Shown here in pieces: positions 1 through 6,660 of a stretch of 17,265 nucleotides of DNA. Under the pieces are notes generated by a model. It made no database searches. It was not told where the DNA came from and saw nothing but the letters and a program-made list of their open reading frames with translations. Position 1 is the stretch's first letter, and every line of letters begins with the position of its first letter. Position numbers and translations under genes: made by a program. The stretch comes from Actinomycetota bacterium (GTDB taxonomy: Bacteria; Actinomycetota; Actinomycetes; Nanopelagicales; Nanopelagicaceae): positions 1,989 to 19,253 of the forward strand of contig JAPLBI010000165.1 of the NCBI GenBank assembly GCA_026392815.1, in the 5' to 3' direction.

Positions 1-390
1 GCAGCCGACGCAATATGGGCCTTCATATTTACCAGCATAAATATGCCCAGCATCTTTAAGTGATTGCAGAAACTTTTGCACACGTTCGGTGTGACGGGCT
101 TCAGTGGTACGGATGAAATCGTCGTTCGCGATATTAAGCGCAGTCCAATTTGGCTTCCACGCTTCTTGCACCAAACGATCTACCCAAGCTTGTGGAGCAA
201 CGTTATTTTGCTCAGCGGTACGCATTACTTTCTGACCATGCTCATCGGTGCCAGTTAAGAACCAGACAGATTCACCGCGTTGGCGATGCCAGCGAGTTAA
301 GACATCGCCGGCAACGGTTGTATATGCATGGCCAATATGTGGCGCATCATTTACATAGTAAATCGGCGTTGTTAGGTAGAAAGATTTCAC
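1..390 (-). CDS. metG: Methionyl-tRNA synthetase, N-terminal part (cut by window edge)
   Basis: This enzyme charges tRNA-Met with methionine in the cytoplasm. Only the first 130 codons are present; the gene runs off the left edge, so the KMSKS loop and anticodon-binding domain are not visible. The reading frame begins at GTG (390..388) with the class I synthetase opening FYLTTPIYYVNDAPHIGHAY, which contains the HIGH signature at residues 18-21. WFLTGTDEHGQKV follows, and the visible end is YCVGC, the first CxxC pair of the zinc knuckle. The GTG overlaps the stop of upstream rsmI in the 4-base string GTGA, so the two genes are co-transcribed and probably translationally coupled. Identity is clear; the start is fixed by the motif position and the overlap. 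Confidence 0.95.
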   Translation of the reverse strand, partial: MKSFYLTTPIYYVNDAPHIGHAYTTVAGDVLTRWHRQRGESVWFLTGTDEHGQKVMRTAEQNNVAPQAWVDRLVQEAWKPNWTALNIANDDFIRTTEARHTERVQKFLQSLKDAGHIYAGKYEGPYCVGC

Positions 391-1229
391 GAACGCATCT
401 TATTCGCATCAACTACCGCTGCATAAACGATCCGCTTAGGCAGGTCGAATTCTTCGGCCACAGTTGCAATCGCCGCCTTACGATCCATGCCCGCCGCCTC
501 AAATTCACGAACTCGCGCAACCATCTGTTCTGCGGTCACTTCTGCCGTTCCGACAGCTGCGCCTGCAATAACCATGGTTATCTCCCCCAAAATCTCTTTT
601 GAGGTCGACCAAGCAACTAGTTCAGCAAGAGTTCCACGAACTGTTTCTTCATAAGTCTTGGTCATTTCGCGACAGATCGCCGCCTTGCGATCGCTACCAA
701 ATACCGCAAGGGCATCTTGCAGTGATTCGGTTATGCGATGTGGAGCTTCGAAGAAAACCATAGTGCGCTCTTCAAAACGTAGTGATTCATAGAGTGCTTG
801 ACGCGCGCCAAGTGCACGCGGGGTAAAACCTTCAAAGGTAAAGCGATCTGTTGCAAGCCCAGATAACGCAAGCGCCATAACCGGTGCACTTGGTCCAGGA
901 ATTACTGTTACCGCTAAATTTTCAGCGATCGCATCACGTGCCAAACGAAATCCCGGATCGCTAATTGTTGGCATGCCAGCATCCGATACGACTAAGACAT
1001 TTTTACCAGCGCGCAGTAGTTCAAGAATCTCTTGCGTGCGTTCTGTTTCGTTGCCATCAAAGAATGAAATAACGCGACCAGTAAAGGTAACTTCGATATC
1101 AGAACATAAGCGATGAAAGCGGCGTGAATCTTCGGCAGCGATAACTTCAGCGTTTGCGATCGCATCTTTTAGGCGCGGGCTTGCATCGCCGGGATTTCCC
1201 AGAGGAGTTGCTGCCAACGTGAGCGCCAT
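387..1229 (-). CDS. rsmI: 16S rRNA 2'-O-ribose C1402 methyltransferase RsmI
   Basis: RsmI uses S-adenosylmethionine to 2'-O-methylate C1402 of 16S rRNA in the decoding centre. The 280-residue protein has the normal family length. It opens with ATPLGNPGD, followed by AAEDSRR, and has the tetrapyrrole-methylase type SAM-binding motif VSDAGMPTISDPG near residues 100-112, then VIPGPSAPVMAL and FEGFTPR. ATG at 1229 puts the conserved ATPLGN motif at residues 7-12, as expected. The gene ends in a 4-base overlap with metG. Its start codon shares two bases with the candidate ATG of the mannosyltransferase on the plus strand (palindrome CCATGG at 1226-1231), so its promoter must lie inside that gene. 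The divergent mannosyltransferase/rsmI arrangement is also found in mycobacteria. Confidence 0.95.
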   Translation of the reverse strand: MALTLAATPLGNPGDASPRLKDAIANAEVIAAEDSRRFHRLCSDIEVTFTGRVISFFDGNETERTQEILELLRAGKNVLVVSDAGMPTISDPGFRLARDAIAENLAVTVIPGPSAPVMALALSGLATDRFTFEGFTPRALGARQALYESLRFEERTMVFFEAPHRITESLQDALAVFGSDRKAAICREMTKTYEETVRGTLAELVAWSTSKEILGEITMVIAGAAVGTAEVTAEQMVARVREFEAAGMDRKAAIATVAEEFDLPKRIVYAAVVDANKMRS

Positions 1230-2532
1230 GGGTACATCCTCTCAGTACGCTAGGTATGTGAAAACCCGCATCTACGTTGGCGCGATCACTTTGATCTCAC
1301 TTGCCCTGCGGCTCTTCAATCTCGGAACTCCAAAGGGCTTCGTCTTTGACGAGGTTTATTACGTAGATGGTGCGCGTGATTATTTGGCGCATGGCGTTGA
1401 AATATCTGGAGATGACCCGGAATTTGTCGTTCACCCACCGGTTGGAAAGTGGCTGATAGCGCTAGGTATAAAGCTATTCGGGAATAACGAATTTGGTTGG
1501 CGCTTTATGGGCGCACTTCTTGGCTCTGCCATGATTGTTTTAATCGCCCTTATCGCAAATCGTTTGTTTAGAAATTCCTATCTAACAATTGCGGCAAGTG
1601 CGCTAATGGCGATGGATGGATTGGCTTTAGTACATTCTCGTACAGCTTTGTTAGATATCTATCTCTCATTCTTCATTCTGCTTGCGACTTATTTCTTCTT
1701 GGCGCGTTGGCACTGGTGGGCTGGTATCGCACTTGGTCTAGCGGTTGCAACCAAATGGAGCGGGCTGTATTTCCTTGCGCTATTTGCAGTTGTTGCGCTC
1801 TACCGAGCATTTGCTCACAACACTGGGCGTGACTTAATCAAGCCGACTGTAAAGACCGCAGCGCAATATGGGTTGCTACCAATATCAATTTATATAACTT
1901 CTTGGTCTGGTTGGTTTGCCAGTAGCCGCGGATGGGCGCGCGATTACTCCGAAAATATAATTACATCATTCCTTCACTATCACTCCCAAATGTTGGGCTT
2001 TCACACGGGGTTAGTCGAAAAACATTCTTACCAATCCAACCCGTGGAGTTGGTTAATTATGGGAAGACCAACCTCTTTCTACTACGAAACCCCAAAGACT
2101 TGCGGGGCAGATAATTGTTCGCAAGAAGTTCTCGCGCTTGGAACACCGCTGCTCTGGTGGTTGGGAACTATCGCACTTGCTGTAGTTGTTGGCTTTTGGA
2201 TTAGATCGATAGCCGTTAAACGCTATGAGCCGCCACTTAATTTAATTATTGCTGGAATGGCTGCTGGATATCTACCTTGGTTCTTCTTTCAAGAGCGCAC
2301 GGTTTTTACCTTCTACGCAATTGTCTTTCAGCCCTTCTTGATTCTCGCCGTTATTTACTGCGCCTACGCGCTACTTATGCACTTTGAAAGTAAGCGAAAT
2401 ACCTATCTGGTTCTGGGCTTTATCGCCTTTGCAATCTTTATAAATTTCATCTTCTTCCTGCCACTTTTCACAGGAGATGTGATTACCTACGATTCATGGC
2501 AGGCGCGTATGTGGCTGCCTTCCTGGGTTTAA
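1228..2532 (+). CDS. Protein O-mannosyltransferase (GT39, Pmt)
   Basis: This is an integral membrane glycosyltransferase of the GT39/PMT family. It transfers mannose from polyprenyl-phosphate-mannose to Ser/Thr of exported proteins. Visible motifs are the acidic FDEVYY pair near the first periplasmic loop, the HPPVGKW motif, ATKWSGLYF, and YQSNPWSWLIMGRPTSFYY, all typical of actinobacterial homologues (Rv1002c type). About ten hydrophobic segments follow, ending in a cluster near the C-terminus (WFFFQERTVFTFYAI onward). Length is about 434 residues, somewhat shorter than the mycobacterial protein. The start is uncertain: ATG 1228 (used here), GTG 1219 or GTG 1258 are all in frame and none has a good Shine-Dalgarno. 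GTG 1258 would leave room between the divergent genes and begins just before the first membrane helix. The stop lies 6 bases from the convergent gene at 2539. Confidence 0.9.
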   Translation: MGTSSQYARYVKTRIYVGAITLISLALRLFNLGTPKGFVFDEVYYVDGARDYLAHGVEISGDDPEFVVHPPVGKWLIALGIKLFGNNEFGWRFMGALLGSAMIVLIALIANRLFRNSYLTIAASALMAMDGLALVHSRTALLDIYLSFFILLATYFFLARWHWWAGIALGLAVATKWSGLYFLALFAVVALYRAFAHNTGRDLIKPTVKTAAQYGLLPISIYITSWSGWFASSRGWARDYSENIITSFLHYHSQMLGFHTGLVEKHSYQSNPWSWLIMGRPTSFYYETPKTCGADNCSQEVLALGTPLLWWLGTIALAVVVGFWIRSIAVKRYEPPLNLIIAGMAAGYLPWFFFQERTVFTFYAIVFQPFLILAVIYCAYALLMHFESKRNTYLVLGFIAFAIFINFIFFLPLFTGDVITYDSWQARMWLPSWV

Positions 2533-2538
2533 ATCTAA

Positions 2539-3315
2539 CTATTCGTTAGCGGCGCGGTTGCGCTTCATGCGCTCAACAGCTTCATCTGCAAGTTGCTGAT
2601 CAAATATCTCATCGCGCGATGGCGCAGCCGCGGCAAGGGCTTCGCGTTCTAGGCGCTCTTGTTCTTCACTCCACTGTCCAGGTGTTGTCAGATCAATTAC
2701 CCGCTTTGGAGTAATCGCCTTCGGAGCATTTACATAAGTTGGTACCGGTACAGAGTTTGGTTGCCATTCTCCACGAGCGGCTGCTGTTCCCTTAGGCAAA
2801 AGCGTTACACCAGTAAGTTCGCGTTCGGAAAGTGGAATCCAATGTTCAGTTGAAGGCTTCGGTGCAACAACATCTGCCAAATTTGTTGATGAGACACCAA
2901 CTGTTGTGCGATGAATCTGAGTAACGCGACGTCGACGCGCTCGGTCGGTAGTTGTTTGGTGGCGAACATGTACCAAGTAGAGAACTAATCCAACTACTGG
3001 CACTCCGATAAATGAAATTGCAAGAGTTTGCATAATCGCACCTACTGTCGTCATTACGAAAGCGATAATAATTAATAAGAAGATAATTCTGCGGCGCATA
3101 AGTTGTTGGGCAATTTTTGCTTCTCGATCTAGGTCGGTGTGAATTACCCCGGTTCCAGAACTTCCACCTGGAGAATTTTCTGCAACTATGCGAAGCGCGC
3201 TTTTATATCTTTCTACATTTTTTCCAGAGAACTCGTTTCGATCGTGCACCCAGCGTGGGAGGAAGTAAGCCACCCACATGCCGATAATCGAAAGATAAAT
3301 AATTCCAGAAGCCAT
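2539..3315 (-). CDS. glpR: GlpR-like membrane protein of the gephyrin-like divisome locus
   Basis: This is a 258-residue membrane protein. It has a first helix at about residues 3-20 (SGIIYLSIIGMWVAYFLPRW) and a polar loop with a GSSGTG stretch. Two further helices lie at about 77-95 and 98-117. A basic patch (RARRRR) follows, then a long hydrophilic tail of about 130 residues rich in Pro, Glu and Arg. It follows the MoeA-like gene and rimJ, the position occupied by Rv0996 in Mycobacterium tuberculosis. By family knowledge, the equivalent gene in Corynebacterium glutamicum encodes GlpR, the membrane receptor of the gephyrin-like cell-division protein Glp (unrelated to the glycerol-3-phosphate repressor of the same name). 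I assign it by position and membrane layout rather than by a catalytic motif. No Shine-Dalgarno is evident before ATG 3315; it lies 50 bases after rimJ and is probably part of the same operon. Confidence 0.65.
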   Translation of the reverse strand: MASGIIYLSIIGMWVAYFLPRWVHDRNEFSGKNVERYKSALRIVAENSPGGSSGTGVIHTDLDREAKIAQQLMRRRIIFLLIIIAFVMTTVGAIMQTLAISFIGVPVVGLVLYLVHVRHQTTTDRARRRRVTQIHRTTVGVSSTNLADVVAPKPSTEHWIPLSERELTGVTLLPKGTAAARGEWQPNSVPVPTYVNAPKAITPKRVIDLTTPGQWSEEQERLEREALAAAAPSRDEIFDQQLADEAVERMKRNRAANE

Positions 3316-3365
3316 GATAGGTAAAGGTTAGAGGAGCACCCCTGCCACCCTGTGGATTTAGAGGG

Positions 3366-3950
3366 TTAAATGACCTGGAAATTTTCTTTCACATAACAGT
3401 GATGGTCACGCCATTTTCCATCGATATGTAAATACCTAGGTCGTAAACCTTCAAAAATATAGCCAGCTTTCTCGGCGACCTTTATCGAAGGTGCATTTTC
3501 GGGGCGAATATTTATTTCGATTCGATGCAAGGCCAGTTCTTCAAAGCCAAAGCGGGTCAACATATTTACCGCTTGTGTTGTAAATCCACGGTTGGCATAT
3601 GCGCGATCTATCCAATAGCCGATATGCGCCCCCCGCATCGCACCGTATGAAACTCCGCCCATCGTTATCTGCCCGATTAGGTTGCGCCCTTGCTCGTTAA
3701 TCTGCCAGATAGCTAATGAGTATGAGCGTCCGTTGCGTCCTTCACGGCGATGCCATCTGACCATCTCGCTAAATGAAGGGAGTTGGCTGGAGTTCTTCTC
3801 TCCTGGAACTTTCGGAAGGGTGGCCTCCCAATCAGAGAGCCAATCTTTATTTTCAGCGCGAACATGAAGCCAACGTCGGCGATCGCGGATTCGCAGCGGG
3901 CGTAATTGCAAATCTCCATCAGTTAAAAAAATCGGCCAGTGCTCAGACAT
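3366..3950 (-). CDS. rimJ: RimJ-like GNAT N-acetyltransferase
   Basis: This is a GNAT-fold acetyltransferase of the RimJ/RimL type, expected to acetylate the N-terminal amine of a ribosomal or other protein using acetyl-CoA. At 194 residues it has the family length. Visible parts are the opening substrate strand LQLRPLRIRDRRRW, the strand leading to the acetyl-CoA site (IGYWIDRAYANRGFTTQAV, a form of the pyrophosphate-binding RxxGxx loop) and the C-terminal half RIEINIRPENAPSIKVAEKAGYIFEG. The last is strongly typical of RimJ/RimL proteins (new N-terminal substrates are not predictable from it). The gene lies 20 bases after the MoeA-like gene and 50 bases before the membrane protein, an order conserved in many Actinobacteria. 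Its role in that locus is not established. RimJ is the best family name; the true substrate is unknown. Confidence 0.85.
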   Translation of the reverse strand: MSEHWPIFLTDGDLQLRPLRIRDRRRWLHVRAENKDWLSDWEATLPKVPGEKNSSQLPSFSEMVRWHRREGRNGRSYSLAIWQINEQGRNLIGQITMGGVSYGAMRGAHIGYWIDRAYANRGFTTQAVNMLTRFGFEELALHRIEINIRPENAPSIKVAEKAGYIFEGLRPRYLHIDGKWRDHHCYVKENFQVI

Positions 3951-3970
3951 ATCTAGACCTATATCAATAC

Positions 3971-4897
3971 TTATATATAACGGCGCTCGAGCACGACAAC
4001 TGTGACATCACTGCCTGCGGTGATATTTAGATCACCTTCTGGAACTGCAATAAATGCGTTGGCATCAGAGAGCGTGGCTTGTTCATCCTGAGTACTTGAA
4101 CCTTGAGATAACAATGGGAGAACTGATTTTCCATCTTCAGATAAGACTGCTCGGATGTAGGAGCGATATCCGCCAGATGAGGTAATTGCTTTCTCCAGCT
4201 TTGCCTTAATCGATGGGCGATGAATTGTTGCCGCACCAAGCATTGTGCGAATCATCGGCCGGATGAAAAGTTCAAATGAGATGTAAGCAGCGACTGGATC
4301 ACCTGGCAGAGTTACGACCGGAGTCTTATCCGGACCAATAACGCCAAAATTATGGCGGCCGCTAGATTCGATAGCGATATCGACGGTGGTTATTTCACCC
4401 ATTGCCGAAAGTGTGCGAGTAATTAGATCAAATGAATCATCATGGCGCTCTCCACTGATAATAATTAAATCAGCGCGAACTAATTGATCTTCAATAACCG
4501 CCTGTAGCTGGGCTTCATCGTCAGGAATTGTGTGGACGCGATATGCAACTGCTCCAACTTCACGCACTGCAGTAGTTAGCAACCACGAATTAGTCTCGTA
4601 CTCTTCGCCGGCCTTTAACTCTTTTCCTGGTTCAACTAAATCTGGACCAGCTGAAAGCACAACAACACGCGGGTGCGGACGAGTCGGTAGATGATCGCGA
4701 CCAATAGATGCAGCAAGTCCGATCTGGGTCGAGCGAATTCTTGAACCGGACTTGAGAACTAGACGTTCTCCGGCATAAATATCCTCGGCAAGAGTTGCGC
4801 CATGCGCATCTAGCAGGGACATCTCGAACGCTTCGAGTGGTCGACAGATCGCTAATAGAGATGAGAGAAACTCATCTACACGAGTGCGGTCTGACAT
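3971..4897 (-). CDS. glp: MoeA/gephyrin-like protein without domain II (Glp-type cell-division protein)
   Basis: This 308-residue protein is clearly MoeA/gephyrin-related but about 100 residues shorter than MoeA. The N-terminal helix (VDEFLSSLLAICRP ... ATLAEDI, 7-40) runs straight into the strand LVLKSGSRIRSTQIGLAASIG (47-66). The DNSAMDGYA-type segment and all of domain II are therefore absent. Domain III (about 75-220) and domain IV (about 228-308) remain. Catalytic motifs are eroded: TGDEL reads AGPDL, DTN reads ETN, SGGVSxGxxD reads SGERHDDSFD (148-157) and PGKP is lost; LPGDPVAA (197-204) is kept. With rimJ and the GlpR-like gene downstream, this matches the actinobacterial Glp locus, in which a gephyrin-like protein binds FtsZ and a membrane receptor. 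I therefore infer a structural divisome role rather than molybdenum insertion. ATG 4897 is preferred; an upstream ATG at 4999 would extend into the cyclo-ligase gene on the other strand. Confidence 0.8.
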   Translation of the reverse strand: MSDRTRVDEFLSSLLAICRPLEAFEMSLLDAHGATLAEDIYAGERLVLKSGSRIRSTQIGLAASIGRDHLPTRPHPRVVVLSAGPDLVEPGKELKAGEEYETNSWLLTTAVREVGAVAYRVHTIPDDEAQLQAVIEDQLVRADLIIISGERHDDSFDLITRTLSAMGEITTVDIAIESSGRHNFGVIGPDKTPVVTLPGDPVAAYISFELFIRPMIRTMLGAATIHRPSIKAKLEKAITSSGGYRSYIRAVLSEDGKSVLPLLSQGSSTQDEQATLSDANAFIAVPEGDLNITAGSDVTVVVLERRYI

Positions 4898-4942
4898 AAT
4901 CGGAAACAATACTTCTAGTGCAGTAGATAATTGGGGATTTAG

Positions 4943-5500
4943 ATGAGTGCAGCAAGCGAGAAGTCTGAACTTCGCACTCGCTATCGCTTTGAACGCCACG
5001 AAAGATATCTAGATCACTCTTTTTCACACCTTGCTACATCTTCAGAATTTTCTAAGGCAAGCGCTATCGCCAGTTATATCTCTTACGGCGATGAACCAAA
5101 TACGCAAGAGCTAAATCAAGCGTTATTGAAGAGCGGCAAAGATCTTTACCTGCCGCGAGTAAACGGCGTCGATCTCGAATGGGTGCGTTGGAGCGGAGCG
5201 AGCGATCAACTTGCACCAAGCAAATTATCAAAACAACTTCTTGAACCAACCGGTGACGCACTTAGCGACCTTTCGCTGATCAAATTAATTGTTGTTCCGG
5301 CTCTACGCATTGATAGATCTGGATATCGCTTGGGGCAAGGTGGGGGCTTCTACGATCGCGCGCTTCCAAAACTTTCCGCATGGAGTATCGGATTGATCCA
5401 TCCAGATGAGATTTCTAGCGTTGATCTACCTCGCGAAGAATTTGATATGCCGTTAAACGCTGCGGCAACACCAGATTTAATTCTTAGATTCAATTCTTAG
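4943..5500 (+). CDS. 5-formyltetrahydrofolate cyclo-ligase
   Basis: This cytoplasmic enzyme converts 5-formyltetrahydrofolate plus ATP to 5,10-methenyltetrahydrofolate, returning the storage or inhibitory folate form to the one-carbon pool. At 185 residues it is of normal length. The diagnostic nucleotide/folate-binding motif RLGQGGGFYDRAL lies near residues 128-140. Supporting elements are YISYGDEPNT, LYLPRV and the strand LIVVPALRIDRSGYRLG. It starts 45 bases from the divergent MoeA-like gene, so both promoters must share that short gap; TAGATAAT at 4924-4931 could be part of its -10 region. The stop is 6 bases from the convergent acyl-CoA dehydrogenase. In mycobacteria galU lies between this gene and moeA; here it is missing. 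PurU at 11710 also acts on formyl-folates. Confidence 0.92.
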   Translation: MSAASEKSELRTRYRFERHERYLDHSFSHLATSSEFSKASAIASYISYGDEPNTQELNQALLKSGKDLYLPRVNGVDLEWVRWSGASDQLAPSKLSKQLLEPTGDALSDLSLIKLIVVPALRIDRSGYRLGQGGGFYDRALPKLSAWSIGLIHPDEISSVDLPREEFDMPLNAAATPDLILRFNS

Positions 5501-5506
5501 CTTCAA

Positions 5507-6658
5507 TTAACCTTTAGGTAGATTGCGCGCCATAACAATTCGCTGAATCTGATTAGTGCCTTCGTAAATTTGAGTTAACTTGGCATCACGCATCATGCGT
5601 TCGACTGGATAGTCAGAGACATAGCCATATCCGCCCAAAACCTGCACTGCATCTGTTGTTACCTTCATGGCAACATCGCTCGCGAATGTCTTGCTTGCTG
5701 CAGAGAAGAATTTCAGATCTTTATCGCCTCGTTCGCTACGGGCAGCCGCTGCATAAGTTAATTGACGAGCAGCCTCAATATTCATCGCCATATCTGCCAA
5801 GATAAATTGCACACCTTGGAAATCAAAGATCTCTTTACCAAATTGTTTACGCTCGTGTGAGTACTTGGTTGCAACATCTAACGCACCTTGTGCAATACCT
5901 AAAGCTTGCGCGGCAATGGTGATGCGAGTGTGATCTAAAGTATCCATCGCGAGTGCAAAGCCTGCTCCAACTTCGCTGATGCGGCGATCATCTCCGATTG
6001 TTACGTTATCGAAATAAACTTCACGCGTTGGTGATCCGCGAAAACCCATCTTCTTTTCTGGGGCGCCAAAAGAAACTCCAGGGTCAGATTTTTCAACGAT
6101 AAAGGCCGTTATTCCTTTTGATCCTTTACTTGGATCAGTTTGCGCAATAACTGTATAGAACTCAGATACGCCAGCGTTAGAGATCCATTTTTTGCTTCCA
6201 TTGATTACCCAAGATCCATCTTTTAACTCTGCCTTGGTTTTAAGTGCCGATGCATCTGAGCCCGCTTCAGATTCAGAGAGGCAGTAAGAAAATCCTTTAC
6301 CTTTTGCAAGCTGTGGCAGCCACTTTTCTTTCTGCGCTTTGCTTCCGCTCAGAATTAGCGGCAACGATCCAAGTTTATTAACTGCAGGGATAAGTGATGA
6401 CGAACCACAAACCCGGGCAACTTCTTCAATAATAATTACTACGGCAAGTGCATCTGCACCTTCTCCACCAAATTCAGTTGGAACATGAGCAGCGCTTAGT
6501 CCGGCTTTAAGCAGAGCATCTGCTGCTTCTTGCGGATAGCGATGGTCTTCATCTACAGCTGCAGCATGTGGAGCGATCTCATTTTCAGCAAGCGCACGAA
6601 CGCTCTCACGTAGATCGTTGTATTCAGATGGAAGTGCGTAAAGATCGTTCGCGCTCAT
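5507..6658 (-). CDS. Acyl-CoA dehydrogenase
   Basis: This is an FAD-dependent acyl-CoA dehydrogenase of 383 residues, full length for the family. It oxidises acyl-CoA to trans-2-enoyl-CoA and passes electrons to electron-transfer flavoprotein. Visible features are the FAD/substrate motif CLSESEAGSDASALKTKA, WVINGSKKWISNAG, the C-terminal helical region with GIAQGALDVATKY and FGKEIFDFQGVQF, and the signature QVLGGYGYVSDYPVERMMRD. The catalytic base is Glu366 in IYEGTNQIQR, the placement seen in short/branched- and butyryl-CoA dehydrogenases. Chain-length preference cannot be read from the sequence. ATG 6658 follows the stop of the CopD-CtaG gene by two bases (TAACGATG), so it is the third gene of that operon. 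The link to copper handling or oxidase assembly is not obvious. Confidence 0.93.
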   Translation of the reverse strand: MSANDLYALPSEYNDLRESVRALAENEIAPHAAAVDEDHRYPQEAADALLKAGLSAAHVPTEFGGEGADALAVVIIIEEVARVCGSSSLIPAVNKLGSLPLILSGSKAQKEKWLPQLAKGKGFSYCLSESEAGSDASALKTKAELKDGSWVINGSKKWISNAGVSEFYTVIAQTDPSKGSKGITAFIVEKSDPGVSFGAPEKKMGFRGSPTREVYFDNVTIGDDRRISEVGAGFALAMDTLDHTRITIAAQALGIAQGALDVATKYSHERKQFGKEIFDFQGVQFILADMAMNIEAARQLTYAAAARSERGDKDLKFFSAASKTFASDVAMKVTTDAVQVLGGYGYVSDYPVERMMRDAKLTQIYEGTNQIQRIVMARNLPKG

Positions 6659-6660
6659 CG

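Noticed and set aside
3350-3368. CCTGTGGATTTAG near the rimJ stop resembling the fmdB upstream repeat
   Set aside because: The match is partial, single-copy and partly inside the rimJ stop region, so coincidence is the simplest reading.
3971-4999. Longer form of the MoeA-like gene starting at 4999
   Set aside because: It would overlap the first 57 bases of the cyclo-ligase gene on the other strand, and its extra 34 residues do not match the MoeA N-terminus; ATG 4897 gives the family-like start.
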